From Chitinophaga pendula (lineage in GTDB: Bacteria > Bacteroidota > Bacteroidia > Chitinophagales > Chitinophagaceae), in assembly GCF_020386615.1 (NCBI RefSeq), contig NZ_CP077769.1, forward strand, positions 1,116,001 to 1,180,000: a stretch of DNA of 64,000 nt, read 5' to 3'. Positions 35,153 to 44,858 of this stretch are shown one piece after another. The translations under genes were made by a program, and so were the position numbers. The first letter of the stretch is position 1, and each line of letters begins with the position of its first letter. The notes beneath the pieces are model-generated. The model did no database searches. It saw only the letters and a list, made by a program, of their open reading frames with translations, and had not been told where the DNA came from.

Positions 35153-35320
35153 CAGGCGCATTTCCGTATAGTTAATCCGCCTCTTCGTGTAGTTTGTATG
35201 AAAAGTATTTTTTTCTGATCTAGCTTTGAATTCAGAGCGATAGCAAGCCTATGCAAAAAAAACATTTTGCCTTTTTCATTCATAGAAATTGTATGGTGAA
35301 AAATGAAGTGTTGGGAGGCC

Positions 35321-35530
35321 TTATTCTTCAGTTTTGTATTCTAGAATATCAGCAGGCTGGCAGTCCAGTACCTTACAAATAGCTTCCAGGGTACTGAATC
35401 TTATAGCCTTTGCTTTACCGGTTTTGAGTATGGACAGATTGGACAATGTCAGGCCGACTTTTTCAGAGAGCTCATTTAAAGACATTTTCCTTTTTGCCAT
35501 CATCACATCAAGATTAACTACGATCGGCAT
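35321..35530 (-). CDS. Small XRE-family HTH protein
   Basis: A 69-residue helix-turn-helix of the YozG-like type: VVNLDVMMAKRKMSLNELSE, then TLSNLSILKTGKAKAIRFST and ICKVLDCQPADILEY. It starts 2 bp after the DUF2975 stop; the pair is a common two-gene module in Bacteroidota and Firmicutes, in which the HTH probably regulates the pair. Confidence 0.88.
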   Translation of the reverse strand: MPIVVNLDVMMAKRKMSLNELSEKVGLTLSNLSILKTGKAKAIRFSTLEAICKVLDCQPADILEYKTEE

Positions 35531-35532
35531 AC

Positions 35533-36078
35533 TTATACAGTTAATTCATTTTCTGTTTGCATTTCTATCCCTCTCTTAAATACCTGGGCAATTACGAAAA
35601 GAATAACACTCATAAATAGCCATACATCAGCTCCCCCTAAACGCAGGTATTGTGTATCGGGCATTTTTACGCCCTGTGTTATCAACCATTCGGCGTACTC
35701 TACGCCATACCAGGAGAATAAACCGATCGCCAGGGCTGCGTATGAAAGCTTAAGTATATAGCGCCTGATTGTATGACTGAAAGGTTGAGAAAGATTAACG
35801 TGTTTATTATGTAACATCGTTATAATCACATAAAACAAATAGGCTCTCATTACCCCTACAATGGACATAATCAACATTTCTGTAAAAAAGTAACTCCTGT
35901 CATATTTAAAGAGAGCAGATAGGTCGACTTGTTGCCAGAGACGGTTTACAATACCCGGCTTCACCAGCGCAAAAAAAGCATTGGTAATAAAAGCGCCAGC
36001 CTCAATACATACACCAATGAAAATGATCCATGCAAGGACGGACAATACCTTCAACATCAGTTGAGTGTTAGTTTGCAT
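35533..36078 (-). CDS. DUF2975 membrane protein
   Basis: 181 residues with four predicted membrane segments: VLSVLAWIIFIGVCIEAGAF, LIMSIVGVMRAYLFYVIITM, YAALAIGLFSWYGVEYAEWL and VWLFMSVILFVIAQVF. It fits DUF2975. Function unknown; it is in an operon with the small HTH gene that follows. Confidence 0.85.
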   Translation of the reverse strand: MQTNTQLMLKVLSVLAWIIFIGVCIEAGAFITNAFFALVKPGIVNRLWQQVDLSALFKYDRSYFFTEMLIMSIVGVMRAYLFYVIITMLHNKHVNLSQPFSHTIRRYILKLSYAALAIGLFSWYGVEYAEWLITQGVKMPDTQYLRLGGADVWLFMSVILFVIAQVFKRGIEMQTENELTV

Positions 36079-36187
36079 AACTGTTCAGTTTTTGAATAAC
36101 ATAGCGAAGGTAAATATATTTATTGAAAAACAATAAAAATTAATTGATTTGTGTGTATATTTTCCTGAATAGGGATAATAGAGACCG

Positions 36188-37606
36188 CTACCTGAACTCT
36201 CGCGTCGAAAGTTTTCCCAAATGCTTTAGAGTAGTATTCAATGTTTCCGACCAGGGTAATCCGATACACAGCCGCATACAGTTATGGAATTGGTCCTGAA
36301 GGCTAAACATTCGCCCGGGTGCTATACTGATACCCTGTTTTATAGCCAGGTCATATAGCTTGGCGGTATTAACGTCTTTATCAAATTCGACCCATAGGGC
36401 AAGTCCACCTTGTGGGCGGCTGGTTTTTGTACCTTCAGGGAAATACTCGGCGATAGTACGGATATAATTTTGACAATTGTTGTCTAAAGTTCGCCTGAAC
36501 TGACGGAGATGGCTTTCATACTTACCCGTTTTCAGAAAATTGGCAACAGCCTCTTGTACAAGGGTAGTAGAAGAGATAACATGCACCAGCTTCAACTTCA
36601 TGATTTTGTCTTTGAATTTTCCCGGAGCTATCCAACCTACCCGGTAACCTGGAGCAAGTGTTTTTGATACAGAGCTGCACCATATCACATTACCGCTTCG
36701 ATCATATGATTTGCAACATTTCGGCCTTTTCGATCCAAAAAACAGGTCTCCATATACGTCGTCTTCAATAAGCGGTATATTATGCTTCTCCAGTAGTGTC
36801 ACTATCTCCCTTTTATTTTCATCAGGCATACAACTACCTAGTGGAGTATTGAAATTGGGAACAAGCAGGCAGAGATCAATTTTTGAAATTACATGCTTCA
36901 GGTCCGCTATTTCAATACCTGTAACCGGATGGGTCGGTAACTCCAGTACTTTCAATCCCAGACTCACAGCCAGTTGCAATATGCCGGGATAACAGGGGCT
37001 TTCCATCGCAAGCGTATCGCCAGGTTTGCTGAGCGCCATCAGGCAGAAGGAGAGTGCTTCCATCCCCCCGGCCGTGGTGATCAGATCATTTTCATGTAAG
37101 CTACCACCCCACTCCACAGATCGGAGAGCCACCATTCGGCGTAATTGCAGGTTGCCCTGTACGGATTCATACTCAATACCACCGGTTTGTAGTACCTGAT
37201 TGGCACGGATAATTTCTTTTTTCAATTTTGCCAGCGGTAGCAGATCACCTGAAGGGCCTGCGATGGAAAGAAGTGTGAGATCATTTCTTCCCATATTAGC
37301 GTATACTTTACTGACGAGCTCATTGGGTTCTTCTTCTGCTGCTAATACAGATGGGCGACTGGTCTCCGGAAGAGGTAATTCCCGGAAACTACGCTGACTA
37401 ACGAAATAACCCGATTGAGGTCTTGCATCGATTAGCGATTGCGCCTCCAGTTCCAGGAAGACTCTTTTGGCAGTATTCATCCCTACGTTATGCTGCTGAC
37501 AGAGTAACCTGACGGACGGTAGCCTGTCTCCTGGTTTTAATACGCCACTCCGGATCTGTCCTGCGATCCCTTCTGCTATTTCATTATAAAGAAAATCCCT
37601 GTTCAT
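36188..37606 (-). CDS. MocR-type regulator (GntR HTH + aminotransferase fold), copy 2
   Basis: 472 residues from the ATG at 37606. The GntR domain (~5-75; GDRLPSVRLLCQQHNVGMNT) is followed by a PLP aminotransferase-like domain with LIEDDVYGDLFF and the lysine motif CSSVSKTLAPGYRVGWI. It is divergent from an EamA exporter that it probably controls; direct repeats lie in between. It is not closely similar to the MocR gene at 22 kb. Confidence 0.9.
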   Translation of the reverse strand: MNRDFLYNEIAEGIAGQIRSGVLKPGDRLPSVRLLCQQHNVGMNTAKRVFLELEAQSLIDARPQSGYFVSQRSFRELPLPETSRPSVLAAEEEPNELVSKVYANMGRNDLTLLSIAGPSGDLLPLAKLKKEIIRANQVLQTGGIEYESVQGNLQLRRMVALRSVEWGGSLHENDLITTAGGMEALSFCLMALSKPGDTLAMESPCYPGILQLAVSLGLKVLELPTHPVTGIEIADLKHVISKIDLCLLVPNFNTPLGSCMPDENKREIVTLLEKHNIPLIEDDVYGDLFFGSKRPKCCKSYDRSGNVIWCSSVSKTLAPGYRVGWIAPGKFKDKIMKLKLVHVISSTTLVQEAVANFLKTGKYESHLRQFRRTLDNNCQNYIRTIAEYFPEGTKTSRPQGGLALWVEFDKDVNTAKLYDLAIKQGISIAPGRMFSLQDQFHNCMRLCIGLPWSETLNTTLKHLGKLSTREFR

Positions 37607-37620
37607 AGTTGTAAATATAA

Positions 37621-37683
37621 ACTGTGTCCATTTAAATATCAAAAACTGGGACTGTGTTTATTGTGCCTGACTGTCTACTTTTG
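37621..37683 (+). promoter_or_regulatory. Direct repeats and -7 element between mocR-like gene and exporter
   Basis: ACTGTGT at 37621-37627 and 37651-37657, 30 bp apart (about three helical turns), suit a MocR dimer. TACTTTTG at 37676-37683 is an exact TAnnTTTG -7 box for the exporter gene, whose ATG is at 37728. Confidence 0.5.
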
Positions 37684-37727
37684 CATTAGGGTCGATTGAA
37701 CTTCATTTATTAGAACTGTCGCTTATC

Positions 37728-38621
37728 ATGAACAATACATTATTAGCTAAACCAATACAGTATAAGACCAGTGGTTGGATAAACGGATTCATTGGCGTAC
37801 TCCTTTTCAGTGGTTCAATGCCGGCTACAAAAGCTGCTGTCCGGGAGTTGTCTCCTGATTTTGTAACTGTAACCAGGGCTGGTATTGCGGGGCTACTGGC
37901 GCTTGGAGTACTTCTTATTTTTAAGGAAAAACGCCCGGAAAAGTCGCAACTCTTTTCACTAGGAGTCGTAGCTGCCGGATGTGTGATAGGTTTTCCGTTG
38001 TTAAGCGCGTTGGCCTTACAGCATATGACATCTGCTCATTCTTTGGTATTTATGGGAATGCTTCCACTCGCTACTGCTGTTTTTGCTGTACTCCGGGGCG
38101 GAGAACGCCCGCATCCTGCCTTTTGGTGCTTTTCAATACTGGGTAGTTTGCTGGTAGTTGGGTTTGCCGTCGCACAGGGACTTTCTGCCTCTCCGACGGG
38201 CGATATATTAATGCTCTTGTCAATTGTATTATGTGGATTAGGATATGCGGAAGGGGCAGCACTTTCCCGGACACTTGGAGGCTGGCAGGTCATCTCATGG
38301 GCACTGGTACTTTCCCTTCCATTGATGCTCCCACTGGTGTTTTTTTTAATGCCACCATCTTTTGCAGGGATCAGTTTTGCCGCCTGGGCAGGACTTGGCT
38401 ACGTTTCACTTTTCAGCATGCTGATAGGTTTTGTTTTCTGGTATCGTGGACTGGCGCAAGGAGGTATTGCAGCCGTGGGGCAGTTACAATTATTACAGCC
38501 ATTCTTCGGATTGGCCTTGGCTGCTACTTTGCTTCATGAGCAGATAAGTCCTGGTATGTTGGTAACTACTGTTTGTGTTATCTTTTGTGTAGCCGGGTCC
38601 CGGAGGTTTGCGAGGAGGTAA
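37728..38621 (+). CDS. EamA/DMT-family transporter
   Basis: 297 residues with ten predicted helices in two EamA repeats (GFIGVLLFSGSMPATKAAVR at the start of repeat 1; VLCGLGYAEGAALSRTLGG in repeat 2). It is probably an exporter of amino acids or related metabolites. Its partner is the divergent MocR regulator, a common arrangement for DMT exporters. Confidence 0.9.
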   Translation: MNNTLLAKPIQYKTSGWINGFIGVLLFSGSMPATKAAVRELSPDFVTVTRAGIAGLLALGVLLIFKEKRPEKSQLFSLGVVAAGCVIGFPLLSALALQHMTSAHSLVFMGMLPLATAVFAVLRGGERPHPAFWCFSILGSLLVVGFAVAQGLSASPTGDILMLLSIVLCGLGYAEGAALSRTLGGWQVISWALVLSLPLMLPLVFFLMPPSFAGISFAAWAGLGYVSLFSMLIGFVFWYRGLAQGGIAAVGQLQLLQPFFGLALAATLLHEQISPGMLVTTVCVIFCVAGSRRFARR

Positions 38622-38800
38622 TAAGCAGGGGGAAAATTAGTTGATTTGAACCAGGAGTAAACACAAAGTAGTAGCATGCAATGAATTTCAATACGACATA
38701 ATACTGTGGCATTTGGGGCCTCATAGAGCAACGGGAAATCTCAATTGTAGGTTTTCTTATTATATTTAGCTGGACTAGTGGCCTAATATAAAATTAAAGC

Positions 38801-39020
38801 ATGAAAAAGAGACTAGCCATGCAGGAGTATTTGCCTGCCGCGTACAAAGTCATGATCGAGTTAGATAGTATTATCAAAAAAAGAATTTCCCTTTTACATC
38901 TGGGACGGGTTAAAAAAGAGCTGCTCAGCTAAATGGTTGTGCTTACTGTATTAGCATGACCGGGCTTTGGCATTATTTGGAAAGGAGAAGCTGGCTTATA
39001 TAATTATGGCGATAGTTAAT
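38801..39020 (+). pseudogene. AhpD/carboxymuconolactone-decarboxylase-like remnant
   Basis: The frame at 38801 reads MKKRLAMQEYLPAAYKVMIE ... GRVKKELLS and stops at 38932. The +1-shifted frame at 38929 then reads LNGCAYCISMT, the CxxC active-site motif of AhpD-type peroxidases. In intact genes KELxKxRASQxNGCAYC is continuous, so a small deletion of about a dozen bases joined the two frames. What follows is degenerate. Confidence 0.55.
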
Positions 39021-39136
39021 ATCAATGCACGTAGCGTAGGAGTGAGACTGAATAGGCACGCTGATTAATAATAAATTCCTTTTGTGATGAAAATGTGTAG
39101 CAACAAAGTAGCGCGGAAACCGAATACTGCGAAGAG

Positions 39137-39334
39137 GTGATTTTAGCATTTTGTACTAACCTTGAGAAGGAAACATATATGGATTAGGTATTGGAGATGA
39201 TCAGGGAAGATAACTTTCAATTAGTTTATATTCCGCATGAGAATAATACAAAGACTATTGTATTGATGGGGTACAGAAGTATCAAATGTTGCGTACCGCG
39301 AAAGATTTTTTATATCATTTGTAAACTGAATTAG
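39137..39334 (+). pseudogene. GNAT-acetyltransferase-like remnant
   Basis: One frame reads VILAFCTNLEKETYMD, a TAG, then VLEMIREDNFQLVYIPHENN and KTIVLMGYRSIK, resembling the N-terminal half of GNAT enzymes. There is no acetyl-CoA loop afterwards. A broken gene is more likely than a short protein. Confidence 0.4.
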
Positions 39335-39449
39335 CTGTCAAATGAAGTTCCTAAGCAAGATGGTTCTGAGCTGGTGTTTTGATGTTTTCAGTATCTTTTG
39401 TCAAAGAACTGACTTGGCAAAGTAGCCTTTAAAAGGTTCAAACGTATTT

Positions 39450-39494
39450 CATGCGTATGGTTTTCTATAAAGAGAGCTATACGCATGTTTTTTT
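39450..39494 (+). terminator. Terminator-like hairpin in the remnant region
   Basis: CATGCGTAT/ATACGCATG with a 20-nt loop, followed by a run of T residues. It probably ended transcription of the decayed genes upstream. Confidence 0.55.
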
Positions 39495-40354
39495 GAAGAG
39501 GCTCTTTGCTACAATATGCCAGAAAATACATCGATAATATGCCCGGTTGAAAATAAATCAGATAATACTTTTGTATTAACGCACTCTGTAAAAGAAATAG
39601 TTTTTTAGAATTATGATTATTTATGCTGATTGGTTGGTATGTCCTTTCTAGTTCAATGACTATTAAGAACAGTACTAAACATACCGAATACATTAATAAA
39701 ATTTGTCCTTATGCTAGAAAACTATTTTAGAGACGGGGTTTTGCCAAACAAGGTATTATATGAGAGGTTCCTCCAAATGGTAAGCGAGTTAGGCAATTGC
39801 CTGACGAATGATAAGTATTCAGTTTGTGAGACATGGTTGCCTTTGGTAGCGGTAAATAATAACATGAATATTAGAGAGAAGAGATCGGTGGTTTGTTGGG
39901 CAAAACAGAATTCAAGTTAAACGAATGAAATTAGAAGTAAGTTAACTTCATGTTAATAGAAAAATATTACACTACTAATTAAACAACATCAAAAGTGTAG
40001 GGGTTAAATAATGGTGGGGACGTGACGTACCATATCCAATCCAAGATCTAAATAAGATAAGACTGTCATACTGAAAATATTCGTCGACTGACTTTTTGAA
40101 TAGCTGGAATGTAGAGGTGATTTTTCCAATCTTTTGTGCTCCTTTTTACCTTAAGAAGGTATCTGAGATAATATAAAGACCAAATAGTTGGAAAGGTGTT
40201 TATTCATGACCGATTAAGGGCAAACTGATTATTTGATAAGGTGTAATTGTGTCATGTATAATTGAATGTTCAATGATAACGTATAACTATGCCAGGAGTA
40301 AAGTGAGCACGCGTGTAATAATTAAGGATTAAGTTAATAAAACGGCTCCAAGAT
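39495..40354. other. Gap without a supported gene upstream of fecR
   Basis: AT-rich sequence. A 69-codon frame at 39711-39920 (MLENYFRDGVLPNKVLYERF...) and a minus-strand frame at 39388-39693 match nothing I recognise. No ECF sigma factor gene is present, although one normally precedes fecR in this phylum. Confidence 0.5.
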
Positions 40355-41431
40355 ATGAATCCTGATGAATTGAAAACACTTTTACGGAAATATGAAAAGG
40401 GAAGGTGCACAGCAGACGAACATGACATTGTAGATGGACTATTGGATAATATGTCGGATAAGGCGGGGCAGGAAATAATTGATTGGCGTCTATGGAAAAG
40501 AGTTAATCCGGGAAGGAAAGAAAGGATTTATTTGGTAATTGTTACCACTATAATTGGATTAATAGGCATTGCTGTGGCCATAAGCTATTTCCGTTATCGC
40601 CCTATGATCAATCGTAAGATAGCTGCATATAGTACTGTTCCTGGCAGGAAAGCTGTATTGTTGAAATTGCCGGGAGGACGGACTGTTAACTTAAGTGCTA
40701 TTAATATGGGAGATTATATAGAAGATGAAGGAGTAATGGTCTGTAAAAATGGGAATGGACAGATAGCTTATGCATATAAGGGAAATACAACCGATAGGGT
40801 TCGAATGCATCGGATCGTTATTCCCAATGGTGGCAGGTTCAACGTGTTACTTCCTGATGGAACCTCAGTAATGATCAATTCTGGTAGTACGATTACTTAT
40901 CCGACACATTTTACCGGTCCGGAAAGAAGAGTGGATCTTGTAGGAGAGGCATATTTCGAAGTTGCTAAAGATGCGCTACATCCTTTTGTAATCACTTCAA
41001 ATGGTCAACAGGTAAAGGTATTGGGCACGGAATTTAACATACATGCCTATCCCGAAGCAGCTATGGTAACGACGCTAGTAAAAGGTAGCATTGAATTATA
41101 CACGAAGGGTGATAAGCCCAAACGCCTGAAGCCTGGTGAAGAGTCAGTCCTTTATGGAGCCCTGTTTGCTGTTCGAAAGGCTAATGTACGATCAGCTATT
41201 GCATGGAAAGAAGGAGAATTCCTTTTTCAGAGTGCCAGATTATCTGATATTTTACCTCAATTGGAACATTGGTACGATGTTGAATTCGTATATGACGACC
41301 TACCTGATGATAATTTTACATTGGCCACTGAGAGAAGTGCGCCGTTGTCAAAGATATTAAGCCTGTTGGAATACTCTAGCGAAAAGCAATTGAAGTTTAC
41401 CATGGAAGGGCGGAAGATAATAATCAAATAA
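40355..41431 (+). CDS. FecR-family anti-sigma factor
   Basis: 358 residues: a cytoplasmic N-terminus (~1-75), one membrane segment (YLVIVTTIIGLIGIAVAISY), then a periplasmic FecR domain with RMHRIVIPNGGRFNVLLPDG, ERRVDLVGEAYFEVAKDALH and a C-terminal DUF4974-like part (SDILPQLEHWYDVEFVYDD). It relays a signal from a TonB receptor to an ECF sigma factor. The SusC receptor with an STN signalling domain follows after 83 bp. No sigma gene is seen nearby, so any sigma partner would be elsewhere. Confidence 0.92.
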   Translation: MNPDELKTLLRKYEKGRCTADEHDIVDGLLDNMSDKAGQEIIDWRLWKRVNPGRKERIYLVIVTTIIGLIGIAVAISYFRYRPMINRKIAAYSTVPGRKAVLLKLPGGRTVNLSAINMGDYIEDEGVMVCKNGNGQIAYAYKGNTTDRVRMHRIVIPNGGRFNVLLPDGTSVMINSGSTITYPTHFTGPERRVDLVGEAYFEVAKDALHPFVITSNGQQVKVLGTEFNIHAYPEAAMVTTLVKGSIELYTKGDKPKRLKPGEESVLYGALFAVRKANVRSAIAWKEGEFLFQSARLSDILPQLEHWYDVEFVYDDLPDDNFTLATERSAPLSKILSLLEYSSEKQLKFTMEGRKIIIK

Positions 41432-41514
41432 ATCATTCTTTACCTGGCTAGAATCTCAGTATCTGTAGATATAGATACAGGCATTTCGTTGCCCAGGTGT
41501 AAACTTATACGCAT

Positions 41515-44500
41515 ATGAATAACCATGTTCATAGGAAGGGAGGCCATAGGCCTAACCTAACTGGAGGCTATTGCCTGGAAATAAATAGGCTAATATTCGG
41601 TCTGGCAATCAATTTTTTTATCCTGCTGTGCATGGTTAGTAACTCCCAGGTAATTGGAGCGGTTCGATTGGAGGAAGTTACACTGAATGTAAAAAATGAG
41701 CCGCTGGAGTCAGTCATGCTCATGATCCGGAAGCAAACTGGCTATTCCGTTGTCTTTTCGGATAGTAGGATACAGACAGCGAAACCTCTTACGGTGAATA
41801 TATATAAGAAGCCATTAGAGGTAGCGCTTGATATTATTTTCAAAGATCAGCCTTTGTCTTATTTGATTAGAGAAAAGTCCATTATTGTGCTTCCTAAAGC
41901 GGAGGAGCCTGTGGGCAAAAAAAAAACTGAGCAGCCGATTAAAGATTCTTCAGTGAAAGTATCCGAGAATTTGACGGGTAGTGTAGTCGATAGTACTGGT
42001 ATGGGACTGCCGGGTGTGACTGTGGTAGTAAAAGGAACCACAAAATCTACTTATACAGACCAGTATGGTAAGTTCGTGTTGCATAACACGCCCAGTGACG
42101 TAACACTTATGTTTAGTTTGATCGGATTTGCGGCTAAGGAAGTATCTGCAAATGGTAAAAGTAATTTGAGAATAACGCTATCAACAGTTGCTTCCAAACT
42201 TGACGAAGTCGTGATAAAGGGCTATTATACTACCACGCGAGAGTTTAATACAGGAAACATCGGTAGTATAAAAGCCACCGATATTATGAAGTCCCCAGTT
42301 AGTGATCCATTAATGGCGCTACAAGGAAGGATTGCCGGAATGTATATTGAACAGTCAAGTGGAGTCCCTGGTAGTAGTTTGCGCGTACAGATTCGTGGAA
42401 GAAGTAGTCTGAGAAGTCTTAACGAACCATTATATATCATAGATGGTGTGCCATTCACATCGACGAGTATGAGTATAAATGCAAGTAGAAATGATAGGGC
42501 TGGAGGAGGGCTTAGTCCCATGAACAGTTTAAATCCAAATGACATCGAAAGAATTGATATTTTAAAAGATGCTGATGCAACAGCTATTTATGGCAGTAGA
42601 GGTGCAAATGGAGTTGTATTGATAACTACAAAAAAGGGGAAGGCAGGAAAGGGGGAGTTGGCTTTGAATTATTATACCGGTGTTTCAAAAGTAAATCGTC
42701 AACTAAAGTTGATGCATACAAACGAGTATCTGATGATGCGCAGAGAAGCTTTTCGCAATGATAAGCTGATGCCGGGTTTATCAGATTATGATGTGAATGG
42801 AACTTGGGACACTACACGATATACAAATTTTCAAAAGGAATTATTTGGCAAAAGTGCAGTAACACATGATGCACAGATTTCATATTCAGGAGGAAACCCG
42901 TTGACCCAATTCACAATGGGAATGGGATATCATCAAGATGGATTTGTTTTTCCCGGGGATTTTTACGACAAGAGATTGAGTGTCCATACTGGAATTAGTC
43001 ACAATTCGTCAGATCAAAGATTTAACCTGAATTTTAATACATCATATATAGTTAATAACAATTTATCCCCTACTCAAGATATAAGTGTATATAGCTTTTT
43101 GCCACCTAATATGCCCGCTTGGCTGGATAATAGTGGAAATGTTACTTGGGAAAATAATCTTCTAATAAATCCATATGCCATAATGAGAAATACTGCAAAA
43201 GCGAAAACCAATAATTTGCTTGCTAATCTCAGAATGGGGTATAAAATACTTCCTGGTCTTACACTTCAGGGAAGTATAGGTTATAATTTAATGGGTACGG
43301 ACCAGCAAAATAAATATCCGTTTAGTGCTATTAGACAACCTAATCTTTTTAGTCAACGTGTTGTAACATTTACAAACAATCAGTTGGCTTCTTGGATAAT
43401 CGAACCACAGCTTAATTATAATCGAAGTATAGGTACTGGTATGCTAGATGTACTTATTGGTTTTTCTTATCAACAGAATGAACAAGAGGGGCGAGCATTC
43501 ACGGCGACTGGTTTTGCAAGCGATGATTTAATGGATAATCCTGGATCAGCAACCTCTACGCAGCAGAATTTTTATCAGCACTCTTTGTATCGGTATATAG
43601 GTTTATATAGTAGAATAGGCTATACTCTGAACGAAAAGTACATAATTAATTTAACTGCCAGACGAGACGGGAGTTCGCGTTTTGGTCCAGGAAAGCAATT
43701 CGGAACATTTGGTTCCGCGGGAGCGGCATGGATTTTTTCTAAAGAAAGAATGTTAAAAAGGCAACAAATACTGAGTTTTGGAAAATTGAGATTAAGCTAT
43801 GGAACTAGCGGTAATGACCAGATAGGAGATTATCAATATTTTAATACATTTTTAAATGTACTCGACTATCAGGGAGTAAGCGGACTTTGGGCTGCTCGCC
43901 TAAGTAATTTTAACTATGCTTGGGAAGAGATGAAGAAGCTAGAAGGAGGTATTGAATTGGGCTTCTTGAAAGATCGATTAATGGTAAGGGGGAGCTATTA
44001 TCGTAATAGAACAGCTAATCAACTAATAGGATATGCCCTTCCATCTACGACTGGATTTACCTCCGTCCAAGCTAATTTACCAGCTGTGTTACAAAACACT
44101 GGAATAGAATTAGAAATTGAAAGTATCAATGGTCGAAGTAAGGGATTAGAATGGATTAGTTCTTTAAACCTGACTATACCAAGGAATAAGTTGGTTTCAT
44201 TTCCGGACTTTCTAGCATCATCTTATGCAACGAGTTTTGCATTAGATAGACCCTTGACAGGGGCATATGTATATCAATATGAAGGAATAAATCCGAAAAC
44301 GGGGAAATATATTATGAAAGATATAAACGGAGATGAAATAATTAGTTACAAAGAGGATAAAAGCGTTTATCAAGTATATGGCCAGCGTTTCTATGGTGGC
44401 ATGACAAATAGCCTTCGATATAAAGGCTGGTCCGTTGATATACTAATTCAATTTGTGAAGCAAGTTAAACCGATAAAAACCATTGTTAGTAACGCAGGTA

Positions 44501-44847
44501 TTGCTAGTAATAAGCCTCTTTCTGTTTTGCAACGTTGGCAGGTTGGTGCGCAGAATAGTGATGTAGTATATAGGTCCTTTTCAACTATTAGTGATGATTT
44601 GATAACGGAAAGTACTGCAGGATATGGAGATGCTAGTTTCATTCGTCTAAAAAATGTTTCGATAAGTTATATGATATCTAATATTTGGTGTCGTAAAATG
44701 GGATTAGGTGTGGTCCGTCTATATTTTCAAGGACAGAACTTATTTACACTTGCTAAGAATAACAATATTATGCTTGATCCAGAGGTAAATGGGAATAGCC
44801 TCCCTCCGGTTGGAGTATATACTTTAGGAATTCAAGTTAAACTTTAA
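41515..44847 (+). CDS. SusC/RagA-type TonB-dependent receptor with STN domain
   Basis: 1110 residues: signal-anchor/signal peptide (~20-45), STN domain (VKNEPLESVMLMIRKQTGYS) for signalling to FecR, CarboxypepD_reg-like domain (GSVVDSTGMGLPGVTVVVKG), plug (LYIIDGVPF, DATAIYGSRGANGVVLITTK) and a C-terminal beta barrel ending in IQVKL. It imports a large substrate across the outer membrane together with the SusD partner 11 bp downstream. The substrate is not a clear glycan, as no glycoside hydrolase is nearby. Confidence 0.95.
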   Translation: MNNHVHRKGGHRPNLTGGYCLEINRLIFGLAINFFILLCMVSNSQVIGAVRLEEVTLNVKNEPLESVMLMIRKQTGYSVVFSDSRIQTAKPLTVNIYKKPLEVALDIIFKDQPLSYLIREKSIIVLPKAEEPVGKKKTEQPIKDSSVKVSENLTGSVVDSTGMGLPGVTVVVKGTTKSTYTDQYGKFVLHNTPSDVTLMFSLIGFAAKEVSANGKSNLRITLSTVASKLDEVVIKGYYTTTREFNTGNIGSIKATDIMKSPVSDPLMALQGRIAGMYIEQSSGVPGSSLRVQIRGRSSLRSLNEPLYIIDGVPFTSTSMSINASRNDRAGGGLSPMNSLNPNDIERIDILKDADATAIYGSRGANGVVLITTKKGKAGKGELALNYYTGVSKVNRQLKLMHTNEYLMMRREAFRNDKLMPGLSDYDVNGTWDTTRYTNFQKELFGKSAVTHDAQISYSGGNPLTQFTMGMGYHQDGFVFPGDFYDKRLSVHTGISHNSSDQRFNLNFNTSYIVNNNLSPTQDISVYSFLPPNMPAWLDNSGNVTWENNLLINPYAIMRNTAKAKTNNLLANLRMGYKILPGLTLQGSIGYNLMGTDQQNKYPFSAIRQPNLFSQRVVTFTNNQLASWIIEPQLNYNRSIGTGMLDVLIGFSYQQNEQEGRAFTATGFASDDLMDNPGSATSTQQNFYQHSLYRYIGLYSRIGYTLNEKYIINLTARRDGSSRFGPGKQFGTFGSAGAAWIFSKERMLKRQQILSFGKLRLSYGTSGNDQIGDYQYFNTFLNVLDYQGVSGLWAARLSNFNYAWEEMKKLEGGIELGFLKDRLMVRGSYYRNRTANQLIGYALPSTTGFTSVQANLPAVLQNTGIELEIESINGRSKGLEWISSLNLTIPRNKLVSFPDFLASSYATSFALDRPLTGAYVYQYEGINPKTGKYIMKDINGDEIISYKEDKSVYQVYGQRFYGGMTNSLRYKGWSVDILIQFVKQVKPIKTIVSNAGIASNKPLSVLQRWQVGAQNSDVVYRSFSTISDDLITESTAGYGDASFIRLKNVSISYMISNIWCRKMGLGVVRLYFQGQNLFTLAKNNNIMLDPEVNGNSLPPVGVYTLGIQVKL

Positions 44848-44858
44848 TCAGGTAAATT

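Noticed and set aside
39388..39693. A 101-codon minus-strand frame
   Set aside because: Hydrophobic, overlaps a terminator-like hairpin and has no family features.
39711..39920. A 69-codon plus-strand frame upstream of fecR
   Set aside because: It lacks a clear ribosome-binding site or any sigma-factor or other family feature; kept only as part of the gap description.
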